This document shows positions 46,528 to 56,800 of a stretch of 64,000 nucleotides of DNA, piece after piece; positions within the stretch are counted from its first letter, which is position 1; every line of letters begins with the position of its first letter. The translations under genes were made by a program, and so were the position numbers. Origin of the DNA: Teichococcus rhizosphaerae (lineage in GTDB: Bacteria > Pseudomonadota > Alphaproteobacteria > Acetobacterales > Acetobacteraceae); assembly GCF_002631185.1 (NCBI RefSeq), contig NZ_PDNU01000001.1:1-64000 (forward strand), in the 5' to 3' direction. A model generated the notes under the pieces. It saw only the letters and a list, made by a program, of their open reading frames with translations, made no database searches and was not told where the DNA came from.

Positions 46528-49020
46528 TCATTCCCGCCCCGCATCGGTTTGCAAGCCAGAGGGAGAGCCAGAGGGAGAGCCAGCGGAAGAGTCGGCGGGG
46601 GCGAGGGTGAGCTGGCCGCCGGCCTGCTCCGGCACCGCGCCGAGGCGCAGCAGCCTCGCCCCATCCGCCGCCCGCCCCGCCCATAGCGCCGCCTGATCCC
46701 CCCAGTGGCGGGACAGCGGATGGCCCGACTGGCCGGTGGCGATGACGGCCCAGGCCCCGTCCGGCGAGGCGAGGTCGAACACGGCGCGCAGGCCCGGACC
46801 ATGCACATGGCGGAAGCTGCGGTCCGTCCCGCCGCGGTTGACCGTCTCGCCATCGCCGGGGGTGGGCAGGCTGAGGCTGCTCCAGCGCCCGAGCAGCGGC
46901 ACGAAGCGCAGCAGCGGGTGTTCGAGCTGCGCCGCATGCGCGTCGCCCCACCGCCAGGCGGCGGGGTCGGGGCCGAAGCGGGCCACCAGCTCCTCCACCG
47001 CCTCGGTCAGCGCGGCGGCGGCCAGCGCGGCGCAGGCGCCGCCGGGGGCGAAGGCCGAGGCGGGGCGCGGTGTGCCGGCCTCGGCGGCGGGGCGGCACCA
47101 ATGGGCGCCCCGCCCGTCCGGATGCAGCACGAAGCGCAGGAACTCCGAGGTGGCGGGCCAGCCGCCTTCCGGCACGCCGCCATGCGCCAGCGCCATGCGG
47201 GCGGCGAGCTTCCACCACGCATTGAAGATCAGCGGCTGCGGCCGGTCCGGCGCCATCTCGCCTTCCCAGCCCAGCAGCAGGTCGCGCGCCGCGCCGGCAT
47301 GGCCGGCGGGGCGGGGCAGGGACAGCAGCACCGGCAGCACCTCCCGCGCGAAAAGGCTGACGGCATCCTGCTGGATCACCGCCTGGTCCTGGGGCGTGTG
47401 GCGCCCGCGCTGCGCCAGCAGCGCGTGGATGCGGCGGAAGCGCCAGTCGCCGTGCCAGTCCCGCCCGAGATAGGGGCCATCCCCTTCCGGCTGCACGCGG
47501 TTGTTGGCGTTCACCAGCACGCCGCTGGCGGGCGCTTCGGCGTGCGGCAGCGCATCGAAGGGGACGAAGCCGTCCCAGTCGTGGCTGCCGTCCCAGCCGG
47601 GGGCAGGCTGGCCGCCATCGCCCGCGCGGCGCAGCGGCACGCGGCCGGTGAGATACATGCCGATGCCGCCTGCCGCATCCGCCACCATCAGGTTCTGCGG
47701 CGGCGCGGTGATGCGTGCTGCCGCCGCCCGCGCCATGGCGAGGCTCGTGGCGCGGTTCAGCGCGTGCAGCCCCGCGGCGGCGCTGTCGCCCGGCTCCAGA
47801 TTGGCCATGCGCACGGCGAGCACCGTGCCGGGGGGCAGGTCTCCCTCCAGGCCAGGCCCCTCCAGGTCGGAAACCACGGGGCCGTGCCGCGTCTCGCGCA
47901 CGCGCAGGCGCTGCGGCTCCTCCCCGCGTATGGCGATGCTCTCCTCCCGCAGTGTGAAGGGGCGGGGCCCCTCGGGCGTCTCGTAGCCATCGGCGCCGGA
48001 CAGGCGCTCGACGAACACGTCCTGGGTGTCGGAATGGGTGGTGGTGAAGCCCCAGGCCAGCCGCTCGTTGCGGCCGATCACCATGAAGGGCACGCCCGGC
48101 GCGGTGGCGCCGGCCAGGAAGCGGCCCCCCGGCAGCTCGATGCGCGCCAGGTACCACAGGATCGGCGCCTGGAAGCCCAGATGCGGGTCGGAGGCCAGCA
48201 GCGCGCCGCCGCTCGCGGAGCGGTCCGGCGCCAGCGCCCAGGCGTTGGAGGCGATGCTGGGCAGCGGCGCGTCCTGCGGGAAGCGCGGCAGGGCGGCGGC
48301 GAGGCGCGCCATCCGCTCCGGCTCCAGCGCCGCGCGCCGGTCGGGCTGGCCATCGGGGCGGCCCGGCGTCTCGTCGGCCGGCCACAGTTCCGCCAGCCGC
48401 TCCGGCGGCAGCAGGCCGGCGAGCCGGGCGCGGTCGATCTCGGTGCGCCAGTTGTTGGAAAGCCACAGCCCCATGGTCTTGGCCCAGAGCAGGGAATCCG
48501 CCGGCTGCCACGGCTCCGGCACGCCGAGCGCGATGAACTCGGGCGCGGCGAGGCGGCCGCGCGCCGCGATCCAGGCGTTCACGCCCTCCGCATAGGCTTC
48601 CAGCATGGCCCGCGTCCCGGGCGGCAGGGCGGCGAGGTCGGCCTCGGCGCGCTGGCGCAGGCCGAGGGTGCGGTGGAAGCGGTCCAGCCGCAGCGCCACG
48701 CGGCCGGCGATCTCGGCCAGGCGGCCGCTGGCGTTGCGGCGCATCAGCTCCATCTGGAACATCCGGTCCCGCGCGTGCAGCCAGCCCAGCGCGCGCGCCG
48801 CATCCAGCTCGGTCTGGGCGGTGATGCGGGGAATGCCGTGGGCGTCCTCCACCACCTCCACCGCAGCGGAAAGGCCCGGCAGGCCGATGCGCCCCTCGCG
48901 CGGGGGCAGGCTGGCCCAGAGCAGCCCGCCCGCGCCGAGGCCGGCGAGGACGAGGATCAGGGCGGCGGCGATCAGGCCGCGGCGGAAGAAGCGGCGCAGC
49001 CGGCCGGGGCGTCTCTGCAT
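46528..49020 (-). CDS. Penicillin acylase family protein
   Basis: An 830-residue Ntn-hydrolase precursor. An N-terminal membrane or signal helix (about 15-36) leads to the alpha chain (VEVVEDAHGIPRITAQTE, GWLHARDRMFQMELMRR), a spacer, and the beta chain beginning at the nucleophile Ser258 in SIASNAWALAPD, followed by LLASDPHLGFQAPILWY. The family hydrolyses amides such as penicillins or acyl-homoserine lactones; the substrate is not predictable here. The extreme C-terminus contains GSPSGSPSG from a 12-bp tandem repeat. It lies upstream of bpt on the same strand, 64 bp apart. Confidence 0.92.
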   Translation of the reverse strand: MQRRPGRLRRFFRRGLIAAALILVLAGLGAGGLLWASLPPREGRIGLPGLSAAVEVVEDAHGIPRITAQTELDAARALGWLHARDRMFQMELMRRNASGRLAEIAGRVALRLDRFHRTLGLRQRAEADLAALPPGTRAMLEAYAEGVNAWIAARGRLAAPEFIALGVPEPWQPADSLLWAKTMGLWLSNNWRTEIDRARLAGLLPPERLAELWPADETPGRPDGQPDRRAALEPERMARLAAALPRFPQDAPLPSIASNAWALAPDRSASGGALLASDPHLGFQAPILWYLARIELPGGRFLAGATAPGVPFMVIGRNERLAWGFTTTHSDTQDVFVERLSGADGYETPEGPRPFTLREESIAIRGEEPQRLRVRETRHGPVVSDLEGPGLEGDLPPGTVLAVRMANLEPGDSAAAGLHALNRATSLAMARAAAARITAPPQNLMVADAAGGIGMYLTGRVPLRRAGDGGQPAPGWDGSHDWDGFVPFDALPHAEAPASGVLVNANNRVQPEGDGPYLGRDWHGDWRFRRIHALLAQRGRHTPQDQAVIQQDAVSLFAREVLPVLLSLPRPAGHAGAARDLLLGWEGEMAPDRPQPLIFNAWWKLAARMALAHGGVPEGGWPATSEFLRFVLHPDGRGAHWCRPAAEAGTPRPASAFAPGGACAALAAAALTEAVEELVARFGPDPAAWRWGDAHAAQLEHPLLRFVPLLGRWSSLSLPTPGDGETVNRGGTDRSFRHVHGPGLRAVFDLASPDGAWAVIATGQSGHPLSRHWGDQAALWAGRAADGARLLRLGAVPEQAGGQLTLAPADSSAGSPSGSPSGLQTDAGRE
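46556..46591 (-). repeat. 12-bp tandem repeat in the acylase C-terminus
   Basis: Two perfect copies and one variant of ccagagggagag (plus-strand view) encode Gly-Ser-Pro-Ser repeats close to the acylase stop. Twelve bases keep the frame. Confidence 0.85.
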
Positions 49021-49098
49021 GGCTTCCGATGTAGGGCAGGACGCGGCGCCGCCACAGCCCGGCTTGCGCCCCTTCGCGGCTGCGTGAAGAGTGGCGCC

Positions 49099-49485
49099 AT
49101 GCGCCGAACCCCCGAGAACCGCGCCGCCGCCACGGCGCGCGGCCAGCAGGCCGAGGAGGCCGTGGCGGCCCGGCTGGAAGCGTCGGGATGGGTGGTGCTG
49201 GCGCGCCGCCACCGCGGCCCGCGCGGCCGGGAGGCGGGGGAGATCGACCTGATCGCCGAGCGGGAAGGGCTGCTGGCCTTCATCGAGGTGAAGGCGCGGG
49301 CCGAGCTGGCCGGCGCGGCGCTGGCCCTCGGCCCGCGCCAGCGCGCCCGGCTGATGGCGGCGGCGGAGGGCTGGATGGCCGCCCATCCCGGCCATGGCGC
49401 GGCCGGGGTGCGGTTCGACGTGGTGCTGGTGGACGGCGCCGGGCGGATGCGGCGCATCATGGATGCCTTCCGCCTGGAAGGCTGA
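49099..49485 (+). CDS. yraN: YraN family putative endonuclease-like protein
   Basis: A 128-residue UPF0102 protein. The restriction-endonuclease-like fold is shown by ARGQQAEEAVAARLEASGW, the acidic pair GEIDLIAEREGLLAFIEVKAR (shown in part as GEIDLIAEREG) and VRFDVVLVDG. The E...D...ExK pattern of PD-(D/E)XK nucleases is present. The cellular role is unclear; in many genomes the gene lies near the rsmI or penicillin-binding lipoprotein genes, absent here. It is divergent from the penicillin acylase by 78 bp. Confidence 0.9.
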   Translation: MRRTPENRAAATARGQQAEEAVAARLEASGWVVLARRHRGPRGREAGEIDLIAEREGLLAFIEVKARAELAGAALALGPRQRARLMAAAEGWMAAHPGHGAAGVRFDVVLVDGAGRMRRIMDAFRLEG

Positions 49486-49517
49486 GGCCCGGCTCCCGCC
49501 CGGCCCGTCGCTTTGGC

Positions 49518-49928
49518 TCAGGGAACCAGCCGCACCGCCGCGATGATGACGACGGCCTGCGCGTAGGGGTACTCGTCCGTCATGGTCAGGCTGATCTGCG
49601 CGCCGAAGCCCTGCGGCGTGATGGCGTCGAGCCGCTTGGCCGCGCCGCCGGTGAGGCGCAGCGAGGGCTGGCCGCTCGACAGGTTCACCACGCCGAGGTC
49701 GCGCCAGAACACGCCCTGGCGGAAGCCGGTGCCGAGCGCCTTGGAAACCGCCTCCTTGGCGGCGAAGCGCTTGGCGTAGGTGGCGGCGCGCAGCTTGGGG
49801 GTGCGCGATTCCGCCTTCTTCCGCTCCAGCGGCGTGAAGACGCGCTCCAGGAAGCGTTCGCCATATCGCTCGATGGAACGCTCGATGCGGCGGATGTCGA
49901 CGATGTCGTTGCCGAGGCCGATGATCAT
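49518..49928 (-). CDS. acpS: Holo-[acyl-carrier-protein] synthase
   Basis: A 136-residue phosphopantetheinyl transferase that activates the fatty-acid acyl carrier protein. The N-terminal [19 protein letters not shown] holds the Mg-binding Asp, and [17 protein letters not shown] the second acidic site. In many alphaproteobacteria acpS directly precedes lepB; here lepB is 9 kb away and yraN is the convergent neighbour. Confidence 0.95.
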   Translation of the reverse strand: MIIGLGNDIVDIRRIERSIERYGERFLERVFTPLERKKAESRTPKLRAATYAKRFAAKEAVSKALGTGFRQGVFWRDLGVVNLSSGQPSLRLTGGAAKRLDAITPQGFGAQISLTMTDEYPYAQAVVIIAAVRLVP

Positions 49929-49991
49929 GCGGAGGCTTTAGGACAGATTCCCCCCCCGCAAAATCACTTCGGCAAAATCATCCGCTTCGCG

Positions 49992-50297
49992 TCACCGCTT
50001 GCGCACGAACTCGGTGCGCAGCACCAGCCCCTTGATGCTCTCATGCCGGCAGTCGATCTCCTCCGGGTCGTCGGTGAGGCGGATCGAGCGGATCACGGTG
50101 CCCTGCTTCAGGGTCTGGTTGGCGCCCTTCACCTTCAGGTCCTTGATGAGGGTGACGGAATCGCCGTCGGCCAGCGGGGTGCCGGCGGCGTCGCGGGCCT
50201 GGGGCCGCGCGGCTTCCGCCGCGGCGGCCACCTCGCTGGCCGGGCGCCATTCGCCGGCGGCCTCGTCATAGACATAGTCTTCGCTGTTGTCGGCCAT
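49992..50297 (-). CDS. PhnA/YjdM-type domain protein
   Basis: A 101-residue protein. An acidic N-terminal segment (EDYVYDEAAGEWRPASE) leads to the conserved PhnA C-terminal domain (LADGDSVTLIKDLKVKGANQ, LKQGTVIRSIRLTDD, IDCRHESIKGLVLRTEFVRK). The N-terminal zinc ribbon of full-length PhnA/YjdM is missing. Despite old naming, the family has no proven role in phosphonate use. It lies between rsh and acpS on the same strand. Confidence 0.85.
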   Translation of the reverse strand: MADNSEDYVYDEAAGEWRPASEVAAAAEAARPQARDAAGTPLADGDSVTLIKDLKVKGANQTLKQGTVIRSIRLTDDPEEIDCRHESIKGLVLRTEFVRKR

Positions 50298-50357
50298 CTC
50301 CGGCTCCTCGCAAGAATGGCGGGGGTTCTCCCCGCGGGGGGAGCCGGCGGCAAGGGC

Positions 50358-52649
50358 TCAGCCCTTGCTGCGCTCCACCTGGATGATGCCGGGGCAGGCA
50401 CGCAGCGCCGCCACCACGTTGGACAGGTGGCGCAGGTCGCTCACCTCCAGGTCCACCACCACCTCGGCATAGTCGGCGGCGCGGTGGGCGAAGCGGAGGT
50501 TGTGCAGCTTGCCGTTCTGCTTGGCGATGACCACGGCCATGGCGGCGACGGCCGCGTCCTCGTTCGCCGTCACCACGTCGAGCCGGCCGAGATGGGCGCC
50601 GCCGGAGCCGGCCTCGTAGTCCCAGTCGATGTCGAGGAAGCGCTCGGGCGTGGCGGAGAAGGCCTCGAGGTTGTTGCAATCATGCTTGTGCACCGTCACC
50701 CCCTTGCCGGTGGAGACGATGCCGACGATGCGGTCCCCCGGCACGGGGTGGCAGCAGCCGGCGAACTGCACCGCCATGCCGGCGACGAGGCCGGTGATGC
50801 CGGAGCTGGCCTCCCGCCGCCGTTCCGGGCGCATGACGGTGGCGCCGGGCTTGCCACGGGCACGGGCCAGCGGCAGGTGGTCCATCGGCCGCGGCGGGCC
50901 GCGCAGCTCGGGGATGGCGGCGTGCAGCACCTCGCGCGCCGAGAGGTTGCCATTGCCGACGGCGACGCACAGCTCCTCGAAGCCCGGCTGCTTGAAGGCC
51001 TTGATGGCGGTTTCCAGCAGCTTCTCGGAGAATTCCAGCCCCTCCTGCCGGAAGGCCTTGGCGATGGCGCTGCGCCCCTGCTCCTGGAATTCCGTGCGCT
51101 GCCGCGCCATGACGAAGCGCTTGATGCGCGCCTTCGCCTTGCCGGTGACGACGAAGCGCTCCCAGGCCGGGTTCGGCGTGCCGCCGCGCGCGGTGATGAT
51201 CTCGACCTGGTCGCCATTCTCTAGCTGGTGGCGGAGCGGGACGATGCGGCCGTTGATCTTGGCGCCGACGCAGGCATCGCCCACCTGGCTGTGCACCTGG
51301 TAGGCGAAGTCGATCGGCGTGGCGCCGCGCGGCAGGGCGATCAGGTCGCCCTTCGGCGTGAAGCAGAAGACCTGGTCCTGGTGCAGGGCGAGCTTGGTGT
51401 GCTCCAGGAACTCGCCCGGCTCGGCGGCCGATTCCAGGATCTCCAGCAGCTCCCGCACCCAGGGATAGCGGCGCTGCTTCGGCACCTCGGCGGCGGGGCT
51501 GCCGCCCTGCTTGTACATCCAGTGCGCGGCGACGCCGTATTGGGCGATCTCGTGCATCTCCGGCGTGCGGATCTGCACCTCGATCTTGGCGTTGCGCCGC
51601 TCGGGCACGGTGACGCCGGTGTGCAGCGACTGGTAGCCGTTGGGCTTGGGCGTCGAGATGTAGTCCTTGAAGCGGCCCGGGACCACGCGATAGGCCGAGT
51701 GGATGGCGCCCAGCGCCGCGTAGCAGTTCGCCTTGTCGGTGGTGACGACGCGGAAGGCCATGATGTCCGAGAGCTGCTCGAACTCGACCTTCTTCTCGTG
51801 CATCTTCATCCAGATCGAGTAGGGCGACTTCTCGCGCCCCGTCACCTCGATCACCGGCACCTCGGCGGCCTTCAGCTTGGCCTTCAGGTCGGTGGCCACA
51901 TCGTCGATCAGGTCGGCGCCCTGGCCGCGCAGGAAGGCGAGGCGGGCGGTGATGGTCTGGTAGGCGTCGGGCTGCAGCTCGCGGAAGGAGAGGGATTGCA
52001 GCTCCGTCTTCACCGCGTCCATGCCGATGCGCTCGGCCAGCGGCGCGTAGATCTCCATCGTCTCGCGGGCGATGCGGGCGCGGCTTTCGGGCTTCGGCTT
52101 GAAGTGCAGCGTCCGCATGTTGTGCAGACGGTCCGCGAGCTTGACCAGCAGCACGCGGATGTCCTCGCTCATGGCGAGGACCAGCTTGCGGAAGTTCTCC
52201 GCCTGCTTGGTGCGTTCTGACTGCAGCTCCAGCCGGGTCAGCTTGGTCACGCCATCGACCAGCCGGGCGATGTCGGCGCCGAAGCGCTTCTCCAGCTCCG
52301 CCAGGCTGAAGGCGGTGTCCTCCACCACGTCGTGCAGCAGGGCGGTGGCGATGGTCGCGGTATCGAGCCTGTAGCCGGCGAGGATGCCGGCCACCGCGAG
52401 CGGGTGGGTGATGTAGGGCTCGCCATTCTCGCGCGCCTGCGAGGCATGGGCGGTGGCGGCGATGTTGTAGGCGGATTCCAGCAGCGCCACATCGGCGCGC
52501 GGGTCATAGGCCGCGACGCGGCGGGCCAGTTCCGTGCCTGGGGTTTCCACCGGCGGCGGCGGCGCGGGCACGGCGATGGCGGGGCCGGCCGGCAGCCCCT
52601 CGGGCGCGCGCGGCGCCGGGTGGATCTTCTGCCCGACGCCCGGTTTCAA
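50358..52649 (-). CDS. rsh: Bifunctional (p)ppGpp synthetase/hydrolase Rsh (RelA/SpoT)
   Basis: Makes and degrades (p)ppGpp, the stringent-response alarmone. Domains in order: HD hydrolase (YITHPLAVAGILAG, ALLHDVVEDT, KLADRLHNMRTL), synthetase (SDIMAFRVVTT, RFKDYISTPKPNGYQSLHT), TGS (VFCFTPKGDLIALPRGATP), a Cys-containing zinc-finger-like region (FAGCCHPVPGDRIVGI, HKHDCNNL) and a C-terminal ACT domain. The intact HDVVED motif argues for hydrolase activity. The start is uncertain: TTG 52649, 13 bases after rpoZ with GGGGG nearby, or GTG 52550. It forms a unit with rpoZ. Confidence 0.94.
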   Translation of the reverse strand: MKPGVGQKIHPAPRAPEGLPAGPAIAVPAPPPPVETPGTELARRVAAYDPRADVALLESAYNIAATAHASQARENGEPYITHPLAVAGILAGYRLDTATIATALLHDVVEDTAFSLAELEKRFGADIARLVDGVTKLTRLELQSERTKQAENFRKLVLAMSEDIRVLLVKLADRLHNMRTLHFKPKPESRARIARETMEIYAPLAERIGMDAVKTELQSLSFRELQPDAYQTITARLAFLRGQGADLIDDVATDLKAKLKAAEVPVIEVTGREKSPYSIWMKMHEKKVEFEQLSDIMAFRVVTTDKANCYAALGAIHSAYRVVPGRFKDYISTPKPNGYQSLHTGVTVPERRNAKIEVQIRTPEMHEIAQYGVAAHWMYKQGGSPAAEVPKQRRYPWVRELLEILESAAEPGEFLEHTKLALHQDQVFCFTPKGDLIALPRGATPIDFAYQVHSQVGDACVGAKINGRIVPLRHQLENGDQVEIITARGGTPNPAWERFVVTGKAKARIKRFVMARQRTEFQEQGRSAIAKAFRQEGLEFSEKLLETAIKAFKQPGFEELCVAVGNGNLSAREVLHAAIPELRGPPRPMDHLPLARARGKPGATVMRPERRREASSGITGLVAGMAVQFAGCCHPVPGDRIVGIVSTGKGVTVHKHDCNNLEAFSATPERFLDIDWDYEAGSGGAHLGRLDVVTANEDAAVAAMAVVIAKQNGKLHNLRFAHRAADYAEVVVDLEVSDLRHLSNVVAALRACPGIIQVERSKG

Positions 52650-52662
52650 GCGCGCCCCCGGC

Positions 52663-53064
52663 TCAGCGGCGGCCGCCGCCGCCGAGCTCGGCGGCGATCG
52701 CCGCCTCGATGTCGTCGGGCGACAGGTCCTCGAGGCCGCCGGCCTCGGGCGCGTTGTCCTCGCTGACATCCATGACGCCGAAGATGTTCTCGTCGGTGGC
52801 GATGAGGTCGATCACCTCCTCCTCCACCGGCTCCGGCTCCGGCGCGCGCAGCAGGGACTTGATCAGGTCCTCCTGCAGCGCGTCCAGCTCCACCGTCTCG
52901 TCGGCGATCTCGCGCAGGGCGACGACGGGGTTCTTGTCGTTGTCGCGATCGACCGTCAGCTCCTCGCCCCGGCTGATGTTGCGGGCGCGCTGCGCGGCGA
53001 TCAGAACCAGCTCGAAGCGGTTCGGGATCTTCAGGATGCAGTCTTCGACCGTGACGCGGGCCAT
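52663..53064 (-). CDS. rpoZ: RNA polymerase omega subunit
   Basis: A 133-residue subunit. The conserved core is [20 protein letters not shown], then [16 protein letters not shown] and [14 protein letters not shown], followed by the long acidic C-terminal tail usual in alphaproteobacteria. The start at 53064 is the family start; six extra codons upstream are ignored. Omega helps assemble the polymerase and forms part of a ppGpp site, which fits its position directly before rsh. Confidence 0.95.
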   Translation of the reverse strand: MARVTVEDCILKIPNRFELVLIAAQRARNISRGEELTVDRDNDKNPVVALREIADETVELDALQEDLIKSLLRAPEPEPVEEEVIDLIATDENIFGVMDVSEDNAPEAGGLEDLSPDDIEAAIAAELGGGGRR

Positions 53065-53223
53065 GGGCGGCCTCCAACTCAAATTCTGTGCTGAACGCCT
53101 GAAATAGCCATCGCAACTGCGAATAGCAAGCTGTTGGCGCCTTTGTGCGGCCCCTGGACAGGCTCCGCCACCCCTTGCGGCCGGCGCCCCGGACCGGCCC
53201 CGTCCTGGCGCATCTGCATTGCT

Positions 53224-53724
53224 TCAGATCGGGCGCATCTGCGCCGGGGGCAGCGCCTCCAGCAATTCCTCCACGCCGCGGCCCAGGCGCGGATGCACCC
53301 AGCCCGGCGCCACCTCGGCCAGCGGCTGGAGCACGAAGCGGCGCAGATGCGCGCGCGGGTGGGGCAGCACCGGGTCCGGCGCCTCGCGCAGCAGCGCGCC
53401 GCCATCGCCCATGGCGATGATGTCGAGATCCAGCGTGCGCGGCGCGTTGGGATAGGGGCGCTGCCGGCCGGCCGCCCGCTCCAGCGCCTGCAAGGCCGCG
53501 AGCAGGGCCTCGGGGCCGATGCCGCCCGAGCAGCGCGCCACGCCGTTCACATACCAGGGCGAGCCGGGCAGGGGCGGCTCCGGCGCCGTTTCCCACCAGC
53601 GCGAGACCCCTTCCAGCCGCAGGCCGGGAATGGCGTCCAGCGCGGCCGCGGCGGCCTCGCAGCTGGCGCGGGGCGCGCGGCCATCCGTGCCGGGCAGGTT
53701 GGCACCGAGCGCGATCAGGATCAT
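53224..53724 (-). CDS. folK: 2-amino-4-hydroxy-6-hydroxymethyldihydropteridine diphosphokinase
   Basis: A 166-residue folate enzyme that transfers pyrophosphate to the pterin, making the FolP substrate. Family segments: ILIALGANLPG, SRWWETAPEPPLPGSPWYVN, the signature APRTLDLDIIAMG and PHPRAHLRRFVLQPLAEVAP. The start at 53724 (MILIALGAN) is preferred over 53760. It lies 159 bp before rpoZ on the same strand. folP is at 7.2 kb, so the folate genes are dispersed. Confidence 0.93.
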   Translation of the reverse strand: MILIALGANLPGTDGRAPRASCEAAAAALDAIPGLRLEGVSRWWETAPEPPLPGSPWYVNGVARCSGGIGPEALLAALQALERAAGRQRPYPNAPRTLDLDIIAMGDGGALLREAPDPVLPHPRAHLRRFVLQPLAEVAPGWVHPRLGRGVEELLEALPPAQMRPI

Positions 53725-53802
53725 GCGGAAGGCTCCGGCTGGGCGTTGCCGCCCCCGCATGCCACGGAAGCGCGGGGCGGCGGAAGGGCAGGGGTGGCGG
53801 CC

Positions 53803-56800
53803 TCAGGCCGCCCGCACCTGGTCGCGGCCGCCATGCTTGGCGGCATAGAGCGCCGCGTCGGCCCGGTGGATCAGGGCTTCCAGCGATTCGCCGCGCTGCC
53901 AAGCCGCCACGCCGCCGCTTACCGTCACCGCCAGCGGGCGGCCCTGCCAGGTGATCGGGCTTTCCGCCTGGGCGGCGCGGATGCGCTCGGCGATGGCGCG
54001 GCCCTCCACCACGTCGCAGCCGGGCACCAGCAGCATGATCTCCTCGCCGCCATGCCGGCCCAGCAGGCCCTGCGGCCGGCACAGGCGGGTGGCCAGGCGG
54101 CAGAAGCTGACCAGCGCCGCATCGCCGGCATTGTGGCCATGCGTGTCGTTGAGCTGCTTGAAGCGGTCGAGGTCGAACAGCACCAGCGCGAAGCCGGGGC
54201 CGCCATGCTCGGCCCGGGCCAGCACCTGCGCCGCGCGCTCGGCGAAGCGGCGGCGGTTGAGCAGGCCGGTCAGCGGGTCGGTGCCGGCCAGACGGTCCAG
54301 CCGGTGGTTGGCGGCGCGCAGCTCCCGCGTGCGCTCGTCCACCAGCCGGGTCAGCTCCCGCTGGCGGTGCCGCAGATAGGCGGTGCGGCCCTGCACCAGC
54401 CCCATCACCGCCATGCCGCACGCCATGAGCGCCAGGAGGCCGAACCAGGAGCTCTCGAACCAGCGCGGCGGGATGGCCAGGACCAGCGAGGTCTCGGCCG
54501 CCGGGCCGGCGCTCACCGGCCCGGTCCAGGCACGCACCTGCAGGCGGTGCAGCCCGGGCGGCAGGCGCTCGAAATTGGCCGCCGGGTCCTCCGGGTTGGC
54601 CTCGGTCCACTCCTGGTCCAGCTCGGCCAGGCGGTAGGCGTAGCGGGTGCCGGCGGGCGCGCGGAAGTCCATCAGCGCGAACTCCACACGCAGCCGGCGC
54701 AGGCCGGAGGGCAGGTCGAGCCGCGCCCCGGTGGTGGGCGCGAGGCCGGGCGGCATGGCGCGTCCCTCCAGCGCCATGCCGGTGAAGCCGATGCGGGGCG
54801 CCGGCCGCGCCTGCTCCGCCCGCCAGGGCAGCACGATGGAAAGCCCGCCCAGCCCGCCGAACAGCAGCTCGCCCCCCGGCAGCCGCGCGGCGGCGCGTTG
54901 CACATAGGTGCGCACCCGCTCCCCGTCGCGCATGGTCAGTACGCGGGCGGGGCCGCCATCGGCCGGGATCATGCTCAGCCCGCGCGCGGTGGAGGCCCAG
55001 ATCCGGCCCTTCGCATCGGCCAGCAGCGCGGCCACGCTGTTGTCGCTGAGGCCATGGCGGGTCGTCAGGGCGCGGAAGCGCGGCGCCTCGCCCGGTGGCG
55101 GCGGCCAGCCGGACACCACGCCGATGCCGCCGCCGAAGGTGCCCACCCAGATCCGCCCGCGCGTGTCGAGCAGCACAGGCCCCACATTGTCGTGCGGCAG
55201 GCCGTCGGGCCGGGCGGGGTCGTGCCGCAGGCTGAAGGGCTCCGTGGCGCCGGGCGGGAAGATGCTGAGCCCGCCCGCGGTGCCCACCCAGGTGCCGGCG
55301 ACGCCCAGCCGGTCGATGCCGCGCACCGGCGTGTCCGGCAGGCCGCTGCCGGCTGCCGCGCCGCGCTGCCAGCGGCGCAGCACCCGCCCGGCCGCGTCCA
55401 GCCGCAGCAGGCCCTCCTGCGTGCCCACCAGCAGCTCGCCGCTTTCCATCGCCAGGGCGTTCACCACCTCCCCCTCCACGGCCGGAAAGGCGGAAGGCGT
55501 GATCTCCAGGCTGTCGCCGTCAATGCGCGCCACGCCCCGCGCACCGGCCAGCATGCCGCCATCCGGCAGCGGCAGCAGCGCCTGCACGTCGCGCGCCGTC
55601 TGCGGGTCCTCGAGCTGCAGGCGGCGCAGCTCGCCGGTGGCGGGGTCCAGCATGTCGATGCGGCCCTGCCCGAGGCCGAGCCAGGCGCGGCCCCGCCGGT
55701 CCACGGCCACGCTGTAGACGTTCTGGTCCGACAGGGTGCGCGGCGAGAGCGGCGAGGGCAGCACCGAGAGCACCGCCTGCCCCTGGGTGTCGTGCCGGTT
55801 CACGCCCCGCTCGGTGGCGGCCCAGACATTGCCCGCGCGGTCGCGCAGCAGCGCGCGCACCACGTCGCCTGACAGCGAGACGGGCAGGGCGGGGTCGTGC
55901 TGCAGCAGGGCGGGCGTCCGCTTGCCTTCCGCGACGATGATGCCGATGCCGTCGGTGGAGGCCCAGAGCGTGCCGGGGGCGGGTTCCAGCAGCGCGGTGA
56001 CGGTGCGGCCCCCGGCCAGCCCCTGCCGGCCGGACAGGCCGGGGCGGAGATGGACCACGCCCTCCTCCACCCAGCCCAGGCCGCTGCGCCCCGTGCCGAA
56101 CCAGAGCCGCCCCGCGGAGTCGCGGAGCAGCGACCACACCTCGTCGCGCGCCATGTCCTGCGCCAGGGCGCTGCCGGCCCGCGGCCAGCGGAACGCCGCC
56201 TCGGTGGGGATGCGCCGGCGCAGGCCCGTGGCGGTGCCCACCCAGAGCGTGCCGTCGGCCTCCTCCAGCACGGAAAGGGCGGCGGTGCGCGGCCAGCCGG
56301 GCACGGGCTCGGCGGCCTCCGCGCCGGCCGGCCAGAAGGCGAGCCCCGCCTCGGTCGCCACCCAGGCACCGCCGTCCCGCCCCGGGGCGAGGGCGAAGAC
56401 CCGCTTCCATCCGGCCTCCTCGTCCGGCGGGGCGATGGCGATGAAGTCGCCCGTTTCGGGGTCGAAGCGCGCCAGCCCGCCCGAATGGGTGCCGACGAGC
56501 AGACCCCCCTCGGGCAGGGCGAGCAGCGCCCGCACATGATTGTCCGGCAGGCCGCCCCCGCCTTCGGGCCGCGCCACATAGGGCTGCACCCGGTAGCCGT
56601 CATGCCGCGCGAGGCCACCCAGCGTGCCGATCCAGATCGCGCCCTGGCGGTCCTGCGCCAGGGCGGTGGCGGTCTCGTGCGGCAGGCGGCGGGCGGCGGC
56701 GATCGGCTCGAACACCCGGGTGGCGAAAGCCTCCCAGGGCGAGGCGGCCGCGGCCGGCAGGGGCCCGTGCAACGCACCGAGCGCGAGCAGGCACGCCGCC

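Noticed and set aside
52649-52769. An N-terminal extension of Rsh overlapping the end of rpoZ
   Set aside because: It is Arg/Pro/Ser-rich and out of frame with rpoZ coding; the family does not carry it.
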